Positions 58,673 through 64,000 of a stretch of DNA of 64,000 nucleotides are shown piece by piece. A program made the position numbers and the translations under genes. Origin of the DNA: Mycolicibacterium chubuense NBB4 (lineage in GTDB: Bacteria; Actinomycetota; Actinomycetes; Mycobacteriales; Mycobacteriaceae); assembly GCF_000266905.1 (NCBI RefSeq), contig NC_018027.1, forward strand, positions 1,302,001 through 1,366,000, in the 5' to 3' direction. Each line of letters starts with the position of its first letter. Within the stretch, counting starts at the first letter, position 1. The notes beneath the pieces were generated by a model, which saw only the letters and a list, made by a program, of their open reading frames with translations, had not been told where the DNA came from and ran no database searches.

Positions 58673-60016
58673 ATGGGGGGATCGATCAGCGTCGGCCGCG
58701 TCGGGGGATGGGCGTTCGCGCTCGGGGTCGGAGCGGCGGTGCTCACCGGGACGGCGTCGGCGTCCGCGGACACCGGCGACTCCGGCTCGACGACGAGCCA
58801 GTCGACGACGGCACACGCGCCCCGGACCCACGCGGGGCCGAGGGCCGCGGACGCGGCAAAGCGGCAACGCACCACCGTCAAAGACCGCAAGGCCGCCCGG
58901 CGGGCGGCGAAAGACGACGCCCCGGCTACAAACCGACCGGTGAAGCCGAGGAAGGCGGCCATCACCACGCCTGCCACGACGACGGCCTCCGCTGCCGCCG
59001 ACCGCACCGTCGTCGCGTCCGGCCTCAACGCACCGGTCGACTTCCAGGTCCTGCCCGACAACCGCATCGTCGTCGCGGAGAAGGGCGGCAAGATCCGGAT
59101 CGTCGAGGACGGCGCCGTGGCCCGGCGGCCGCTGGTCCGGCTGCCCGTCCTCACCCAGGGTGAGCGCGGGATCAACGGCATCACCATCGATCCCGACTTC
59201 GCCGACAACGGCTACCTCTACGTGGCCTACACGACCCGCGGCGCCCGCGACCGGCTGGCGCGGCTGACGGTGGTCGGCAACCGGGTCGCGTTCGGCTCGC
59301 AGAAGGTGCTTCTGCAGACCACGGACAGATCCGCGCTCTACCACCGCGGCGGAGCGCTCGGCTTCGGGCCCGACGGCGACCTCTATTGGGGGCTGGGCGA
59401 CAACAAGAACGGCGCGAACGCGCAGGATCTGACGAGCTTGCACGGCAAGATCATCCGGCTCAACCCGGAGGGCTCGATTCCCTCCGACAACCCGGACCTC
59501 GGGCCGGGCGCGCTGCCGCAGATCTACGCCTACGGCGTGCGCAACCCGTTCCGGTTGACGTTCACGCCGACCGGTGAGCTGCTGGTCGCCGATGTCGGCG
59601 AGAACTCCTACGAGGAGCTCAATCTTGTGACGGCCGGCGGCAACTACGGCTGGCCCGGCGCCGAGGGCTACTGCGACGGCTGCACGTCCATCGACCCGAT
59701 CTACGAGTACGCCCACAACGGGAGCGGCGCCGCGATCACCTCGGTGCTGGTTTACACCGGCGATGTCCTGGGACCCGAATATCAGGGCAAGGTGTTCATC
59801 GCCGACGAGGTGCAGGGCTGGATCAAGGTGCTGACGTGCAGCGCGGACTTCTCCTCGTGCGGCAACGCGCAAGACTTCGACCCGCAGGCCGGGTCGTCCG
59901 TGGTGCTCCGGCAGGCGCCGGACGGCAGCATCTACCAGCTGACGTACTCGCCGGGGCAGCTCGTGCGCATCAGCGGAGCGCCGAGTGCGGTCAGTTCGCC
60001 GGCCGTAGATGTGTGA
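58673..60016 (+). CDS. Secreted PQQ-type sugar (glucose/sorbosone) dehydrogenase-like protein
   Basis: 447 residues. Signal peptide (residues 1-33, cleavage at ASA-DT), then a Ser/Thr/Ala/Lys-rich linker to about 115. A six-bladed beta-propeller follows: 'FQVLPDNRIVVAEKGGKIRIVED', 'GITIDPDFADNGYLYVAYT', 'YHRGGALGFGPDGDLYWGLGD' (with the catalytic-type His) and 'YGVRNPFRLTFTPTG'. Likely an exported oxidoreductase acting on sugars; PQQ dependence is by family only. ATG 58673 follows gaggaggcgac. The 3' end overlaps birA by 26 bases, convergent. Confidence 0.8.
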   Translation: MGGSISVGRVGGWAFALGVGAAVLTGTASASADTGDSGSTTSQSTTAHAPRTHAGPRAADAAKRQRTTVKDRKAARRAAKDDAPATNRPVKPRKAAITTPATTTASAAADRTVVASGLNAPVDFQVLPDNRIVVAEKGGKIRIVEDGAVARRPLVRLPVLTQGERGINGITIDPDFADNGYLYVAYTTRGARDRLARLTVVGNRVAFGSQKVLLQTTDRSALYHRGGALGFGPDGDLYWGLGDNKNGANAQDLTSLHGKIIRLNPEGSIPSDNPDLGPGALPQIYAYGVRNPFRLTFTPTGELLVADVGENSYEELNLVTAGGNYGWPGAEGYCDGCTSIDPIYEYAHNGSGAAITSVLVYTGDVLGPEYQGKVFIADEVQGWIKVLTCSADFSSCGNAQDFDPQAGSSVVLRQAPDGSIYQLTYSPGQLVRISGAPSAVSSPAVDV

Positions 60017-60776
60017 TGTCGCCGGCTGACACTATGACCGTCGTGCCCGCGTCGTCGATCAGCAGGCGACCGGCGTCGTCGATACCCGTTGCAGTGCCGG
60101 TAATTTCGGAGTCGCCGGGCAGGTGTGCGCGCACCCGCGTACCGATCGTGGTGCTCACCGCCCGATAGTCCGCCGCCAGCGACTGGTCGGCGCCGCGAGC
60201 CGCGCGCCACCGGCCCAGCCGATCACTCAGGGCGTGCAGCAGCGCGGCCGTCACCGTGGTGCGGTCGGCGTCGGCTCCGAGCATGGTCAGCGACACGGCG
60301 TCGGGGTCGGGCAGTTCGTCGGGGGCGAGGCTGACGTTGAGCCCGAGGCCGACGACGATCACCGGCGCGGCCACCTCGGCGAGGATGCCCGCGAGCTTGC
60401 CGGTGCCGACGAGGACGTCGTTGGGCCACTTGAGCCCGGCGTCGACGCCCAGGTCGCGCACCGTGTGCACCACCGCCAGGCCGGTCAGCAGCGGCAGCCA
60501 GCCCCAGCCGTCAGGGGAGACGCCGGTGGTGTCGATGCCGACCGACATCGAGATCTGCGAGCGCTGCGGGGCCGACCAACTGCGGCCGTGGCGGCCGCGG
60601 CCGGCGGTCTGGTGCTCGGCGAGCAGGACGGCCCCGGCGATGTCGTCGCCGCGGCCGGCGCGGGCGATCAGGTCGGCGTTCGTCGATCCGGTCTCCTCGA
60701 CGACGTCGAGACGGCGCCATTCGGTGTCCGCGATCGCGGCGCGCAGCAGGTCGACGTCGAGAGCGGGACGGTTCAC
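59991..60776 (-). CDS. birA: Biotin-[acetyl-CoA-carboxylase] ligase
   Basis: 261 residues, the short form without a DNA-binding domain. 'EETGSTNADLIARA', 'TAGRGRHGRSWSAP' (biotinyl-AMP loop) and 'GLKWPNDVLVG' are the catalytic motifs; the C-terminal SH3-like domain follows. It biotinylates AccA subunits that partner AccD5. GTG 60776 chosen over an ATG twelve codons upstream. In M. tuberculosis birA (Rv3279c) is beside accD5; here it is 43 kb away on the same strand. Confidence 0.93.
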   Translation of the reverse strand: MNRPALDVDLLRAAIADTEWRRLDVVEETGSTNADLIARAGRGDDIAGAVLLAEHQTAGRGRHGRSWSAPQRSQISMSVGIDTTGVSPDGWGWLPLLTGLAVVHTVRDLGVDAGLKWPNDVLVGTGKLAGILAEVAAPVIVVGLGLNVSLAPDELPDPDAVSLTMLGADADRTTVTAALLHALSDRLGRWRAARGADQSLAADYRAVSTTIGTRVRAHLPGDSEITGTATGIDDAGRLLIDDAGTTVIVSAGDITHLRPAN

Positions 60777-60800
60777 GGCGTCGAGAGTATCGATTACCCC

Positions 60801-60860
60801 GCGAGCAGACACAAACTCGCATGCAAAGCCGGGATTTCGCGCGAGTTTGTGTCTGCTCGC
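60801..60860. repeat. Perfect 20-bp inverted repeat
   Basis: 60801-60820 and 60841-60860 are exact complements (gcgagcagacacaaact... and its reverse), with a 20-base loop. It lies between the membrane-protein gene at 60912 and birA, both minus strand, and could act as a terminator or attenuator. It may also be a copy of an interspersed palindromic repeat. Confidence 0.8.
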
Positions 60861-60911
60861 CGGAAGGCGGCCGCGCTTCGTTAGGCGTACCGGTCGAATT
60901 CGCGCGAGAGG

Positions 60912-61247
60912 CTAGGTCTGGCGGGGGATCGAACCTGTCGACGGCTCGATGGTCTCAGCGATCTGTGACCGCCACGCGTGCTCGGCGGTCACCCGGTTCA
61001 GCGCCTCGAAGCCGTACACGAAGGACAACATCGCGGCCAGCGCCCACGCGTTACCCAGCGCCCACTCCCACGCGGTCCCGGTCCGCGCCGACGCCATCCA
61101 GTACACGGCGATGACGACCAGCGGATATCCGGCCAAGACGAAGAATCTGCCCTCCGGACTGGCCCGCCAGCCGGGATGCCGACGGTTGAGCAGGTGCCAT
61201 GCGGACAGCACGCCAATGACCGCCAGCGCGGAAATGGTCGACTCCAT
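60912..61247 (-). CDS. Small membrane protein of unknown function
   Basis: 111 residues with three helices ('ISALAVIGVLSAWHLL', 'FFVLAGYPLVVIAVYWMA', 'ALGNAWALAAMLSFVYGF'). ATG 61247 follows aaggagggtccgccg, a strong ribosome-binding site. No family recognised. Followed by the 20-bp palindrome and then birA. Confidence 0.65.
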   Translation of the reverse strand: MESTISALAVIGVLSAWHLLNRRHPGWRASPEGRFFVLAGYPLVVIAVYWMASARTGTAWEWALGNAWALAAMLSFVYGFEALNRVTAEHAWRSQIAETIEPSTGSIPRQT

Positions 61248-61382
61248 CGGCGGACCCTCCTTGCGACGGACCTTCGATGCCTGGTTGTTGCCGGCCCGTC
61301 TTTGCCAAAATTGTCCCGGCCCGACGGGTCGTAGTCTGCTCGACAAACCTGAGAACAAGGTATGGCTACGAAAACGATAAGG

Positions 61383-62099
61383 TCACAGTAACGTTCTCGT
61401 CAATTTTTCTGTTTGCAAATGACGGTCCATCGAACCGGGGTCCGGATTCGCCACAAGGACAAGTGATGCACCAATTGCGTACAGAGCGAGCAGCCGGTCG
61501 ACGACGTCGTCCGCGGATTCCCACAGCGCCGGCGTCATCACCCGGTCCGTCGCCGTCAGTCCCTGGCGCTCCGCCGACGCCCGCGCCGCCGCCAGAACGT
61601 CGCCGGGCGACCGGCCGTCCAGCGCGGGTCCGGGGGTCCGTTCCGGCACGATCTGGTCGCCGTGCACCCGCACCGACGTCGCGTAATCGGTGACTCCGAT
61701 CGGCAGGTCGGGCACCGGCTTGCCGAACGGGTCCAGCGACAGCACCACCACCTCGCCCGTGCCGACCGCGGCGTCGGCCTCGTCGAAACGGTCGGCGGTG
61801 CACAGCGCGATGTCCGCCTCGGTGCCCCCGGCGAGCACCGCTTCCGCGCCGATCCACCAGATGCCGAACAGCACCGCCGCGGTCTGCCAGTGCGCCGGCA
61901 GCAGCACCGCCACCCGGGTGCCCGGGCCGGCGCCCAGCTCGTCGCGCAGCAGGTTCGCGGTCTTGGCCGCCCAGTTGGCCAGCGTCGCCGTCGAGCACTC
62001 GATGCGCTCGCCGGTGGCGTCGTCGTAATAGGTGATCCGCGGGCCGGCCGGGTTGGTGGCCAGCAGCGGATCCAGGATCGCCGCGCTGAGGTTGGTCAC
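61383..62099 (-). CDS. TIGR03089-family protein (Rv3268-like)
   Basis: 238 residues. The N-terminal half resembles the start of acyl-CoA synthetases ('DDATGERIECSTATLANWAAKTANLL', 'GTRVAVLLPAHWQTAAVLFGIWW') without the AMP-binding core, so it is not an active ligase. The C-terminal half is helical and family-specific. Function unknown. GTG 62099 lies one base after the lcp1 stop; the order lcp1-this gene matches Rv3267-Rv3268. Confidence 0.82.
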   Translation of the reverse strand: MTNLSAAILDPLLATNPAGPRITYYDDATGERIECSTATLANWAAKTANLLRDELGAGPGTRVAVLLPAHWQTAAVLFGIWWIGAEAVLAGGTEADIALCTADRFDEADAAVGTGEVVVLSLDPFGKPVPDLPIGVTDYATSVRVHGDQIVPERTPGPALDGRSPGDVLAAARASAERQGLTATDRVMTPALWESADDVVDRLLALYAIGASLVLVANPDPGSMDRHLQTEKLTRTLL

Positions 62100-62100
62100 G

Positions 62101-63573
62101 TCAGTTGACGCACTGCGGATCGCTGGACCCGGCCGTGATGATCGGGGACTGCTCCGGCGCGGTCGCGCCGGTGTCGGTCACCGCGGCGGACGTGCTCGGG
62201 TCGGCGCCCATCAACGTGACGCTGCCGTCCGATCCCGGGCCGGTGTAGTCCGACGAAAGCACCACCCGCACGGTGTTCGGCGGCACCGCCGCGTTCTCCA
62301 CCACCGGCAGCCCGCCGAGTTCCCGGGCCACGGCCTGCGCGCCGACGTCGTCGCTCTTGGCGGCCTGCACCTGGCTGTTGGACACCTTCGCGCCGTCGTT
62401 GTTGCCGACGTTGCCCGCCGTGAAGCCCTTGCCGGCCAGCACCTGCGACACCGCGGCGGCCAGGCCATTGACGTCGGTGTCGTTGACCACGTCGGCGGTG
62501 GTCTTGTCATTGCTGTAGGACAGCTGCTCGGTCTTGCCCTCGTCCTGGTCGTGCAGCAGGCTCGTCACCCAGTCCTTGACCTCGGTCGGGTTGACGCGCA
62601 CCACGCTCTGCATGCCGTCGTCGCTCCAGCCCGCCTCCTCGACGATCGGAATGGTGGCGAAAGCGATGTTGCCGCCGGTGAGCTTGGTCAGCTGGTCGGC
62701 GAGGTCCATGATGTTCCAGCCGTCGGAGAGCACCACCGACCGCTGCACCGCATCCTCGAGGCGGTTCAACGTCGCCGGGCTCGACAGCGTCTTGCCGGAG
62801 ATCACCTCGTGGACCAGCGACGCCATGAACGCCTGCTGGCGGGTGACGCGGTCCAGGTCACCGCGCGGCAGTTCATGGCGCTGCCGCACGAAGCTCAGCG
62901 CCTGCGGGCCGTTGAGTTTCTGCCAGCCGGCGGGAAAGTCGGCGCCCGAAAGTGGTTCGTAGACAGGGTTTTTCAGACAGACGTTGACGCCACCCAGCGC
63001 GTCGGTGATCAACGCGAAGCCGAGCAGGCCGATCTCGGCGTAGTGGTCGACGGTGACGCCGGTCAGGTTGGCGACGGTTTTGATGAGCTCCTCGCGGCCG
63101 GCCTCGGTGGCCTCCTTCTCGGCGACCTTCGGGTCCTCGCCCTGCTGCTCGACGAGCTCCTTCATCTTCTCCAGGTGCACCGAGCCGTAGACGCCGTTGA
63201 TCTTCATCTTCCCGATGCCCGGCGCCTGGACGTAGGAGTCGCGCGGGATCGAGATCGCCGTGGCCGACTTCCCGTTGTTCGGGATGCGCACCAGGATGAT
63301 CGTGTCGGTGTTGGTGGAGACGTCGTCGCCGGCGCGCAGCGTCGCGAGCTCGTCGGCGCTGAGCGGGTTGCCGTGCGCATCGGTGCGGCTGTCCATACCG
63401 ACCAGCAGGATGTCGATCGCGCCGTCCTCGCCGCCCTCGCCCAGGGCCACCGGGTTGACGTGATTGATCCCGGACTCGAACGAGCGGATCTTGCCCCAGG
63501 CCACACCTGTGCCGACCACGATCGCCAACGTCACGACCACGGACACGACGCGGGTCAGGTGAGCAGCAGGCAT
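62101..63573 (-). CDS. lcp1: LytR-CpsA-Psr family glycopolymer ligase
   Basis: 490 residues. One N-terminal helix (about 8-27), then the LCP domain: 'IDILLVGMDSRTDAHG', 'TDTIILVRIPNNGKSATAISIPRDSYV', 'INGVYG' and 'ALSFVRQRHELPRGDLDRVTRQQAF' carry the conserved Asp/Arg that bind the polyprenyl diphosphate. A C-terminal LytR_C domain (about 365-450) follows. In mycobacteria the homologue (Rv3267) attaches arabinogalactan to peptidoglycan; here it could also attach the new polymers. Divergent from rmlD with 68 bases between. Confidence 0.92.
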   Translation of the reverse strand: MPAAHLTRVVSVVVTLAIVVGTGVAWGKIRSFESGINHVNPVALGEGGEDGAIDILLVGMDSRTDAHGNPLSADELATLRAGDDVSTNTDTIILVRIPNNGKSATAISIPRDSYVQAPGIGKMKINGVYGSVHLEKMKELVEQQGEDPKVAEKEATEAGREELIKTVANLTGVTVDHYAEIGLLGFALITDALGGVNVCLKNPVYEPLSGADFPAGWQKLNGPQALSFVRQRHELPRGDLDRVTRQQAFMASLVHEVISGKTLSSPATLNRLEDAVQRSVVLSDGWNIMDLADQLTKLTGGNIAFATIPIVEEAGWSDDGMQSVVRVNPTEVKDWVTSLLHDQDEGKTEQLSYSNDKTTADVVNDTDVNGLAAAVSQVLAGKGFTAGNVGNNDGAKVSNSQVQAAKSDDVGAQAVARELGGLPVVENAAVPPNTVRVVLSSDYTGPGSDGSVTLMGADPSTSAAVTDTGATAPEQSPIITAGSSDPQCVN

Positions 63574-63641
63574 CCGCCCAGGTTACTGGCGAGCAGGCGC
63601 GACGCGCCGCACCCGAGATCGGCGTGCCACACTCGCTACCT

Positions 63642-64000
63642 GTGACTGACCGCATCGTGATCACCGGCGCCGGCGGCATGGTCGGACGGGTGCTGGCAGG
63701 TCAAGCCCGTGACCAGGGCCGCGAGGTGGCCGCGTACCCGTCGGCCGAGTGGGACATCACCGATCCCACCGCCGCCGAGCGCTTCGTCGAACCCGGAGAC
63801 GTGGTGGTCAACTGCGCGGCCTTCACCAAGGTCGACGCCGCCGAGAGCGAGCCCGACCGGGCCTACGCCGTCAACGTCACCGGCGCCGAGAACGTCGCCC
63901 ACGCGTGCGCGCGCGCCGGGGCCTCGCTGATCCACATCTCCACCGACTACGTGTTCAGCGGCGTCTTCCCGGGCGGGCCGCACCCGTACGAGATCGACGA
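63642..64000 (+). CDS. rmlD: dTDP-4-dehydrorhamnose reductase, 5' part
   Basis: First 119 codons of the core rmlD, cut by the window end. GTG 63642 then 'RIVITGAGGMVGRVLAG' (NAD(P) binding), 'VVNCAAFTKVDAAESEPDRAYAVN' and 'HISTDYVFSG'. It makes dTDP-L-rhamnose for the arabinogalactan linker (Rv3266c order). This is in addition to the RmlD half of the fusion at 38765. Confidence 0.92.
   Translation, partial: MTDRIVITGAGGMVGRVLAGQARDQGREVAAYPSAEWDITDPTAAERFVEPGDVVVNCAAFTKVDAAESEPDRAYAVNVTGAENVAHACARAGASLIHISTDYVFSGVFPGGPHPYEID

Noticed and set aside
62032..63645. 537-codon plus-strand frame opposite lcp1
   Set aside because: Antisense shadow of the LCP gene; no recognisable motif.

Overview
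The window is high-GC actinobacterial DNA from a mycobacterium, most likely an environmental Mycolicibacterium-type species. The evidence is a set of core genes in the neighbourhood known from M. tuberculosis Rv3264c-Rv3282: maf, accE5 and accD5 (14.4-17.0 kb), a PH-domain membrane protein (51.6 kb), a GtrA-family protein, purK, purE and fadE25 (53.5-57.6 kb), and a TIGR03089 protein, lcp1 and rmlD (61.4-64 kb). A large extracellular-polysaccharide locus has been built into this conserved stretch on both sides of the accD5 trio.

Layout. 0-13 kb: a BcsB-like secreted protein, then polysaccharide set A: a chain-length regulator fused to a BY-kinase-like domain, an O-antigen-polymerase-like protein, a GT2 and a Wzx-like flippase in overlapping order. 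These are followed by an outer glycoside hydrolase/GT2 pair, two GT4 enzymes and a sugar-nucleotide epimerase. 14-17.8 kb: maf-accE5-accD5, bracketed by two small secreted proteins. 18-23 kb: set B begins with a DUF4012 protein, an intact chain-length regulator/BY-kinase and a second polymerase-like protein. 23-26.4 kb: a cluster of IS debris (IS3, IS21 and IS110 remnants) split by an intact IS1634/IS1549-family element with a 54-bp direct repeat on each side. 26.4-42.1 kb: mostly minus-strand genes: methyltransferase, five glycosyltransferases, UDP-glucose dehydrogenase, a TIM-barrel/Gfo-Idh pair, and rmlA-rmlB-rmlCD for dTDP-rhamnose; a second flippase sits on the plus strand. 42.9-44.0 kb: an IS110-family element. 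44.2-51.2 kb: a low-molecular-weight tyrosine phosphatase with an apparent CTG start, two polyprenyl-phosphate sugar-1-phosphate transferases separated by a GAF protein, a divergent cis-prenyltransferase homologue and a FAD oxidoreductase. 51.3-64 kb: core genes plus a DUF218 protein, two CrcB-like proteins, a methanethiol methyltransferase-like protein, a secreted sugar-dehydrogenase-like protein and birA.

How it fits together. The window carries two of each component of a Wzx/Wzy pathway (initiating transferase, flippase, polymerase, chain-length regulator) with nine glycosyltransferases. It could therefore make two polymers, or one polymer with redundant machinery. The rml genes and ugd suggest rhamnose and glucuronic-acid-derived building blocks. 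In set A the kinase half has lost its Walker A lysine, the acidic Walker A' residue and the tyrosine tail, while set B retains all three, so phospho-control probably acts through set B and the nearby phosphatase. Genes at 17.8-23 kb and 26-42 kb use many more AT-rich codons than the flanking core genes, which together with the IS remnants suggests acquisition by transfer. I saw no tRNA, rRNA or CRISPR array.
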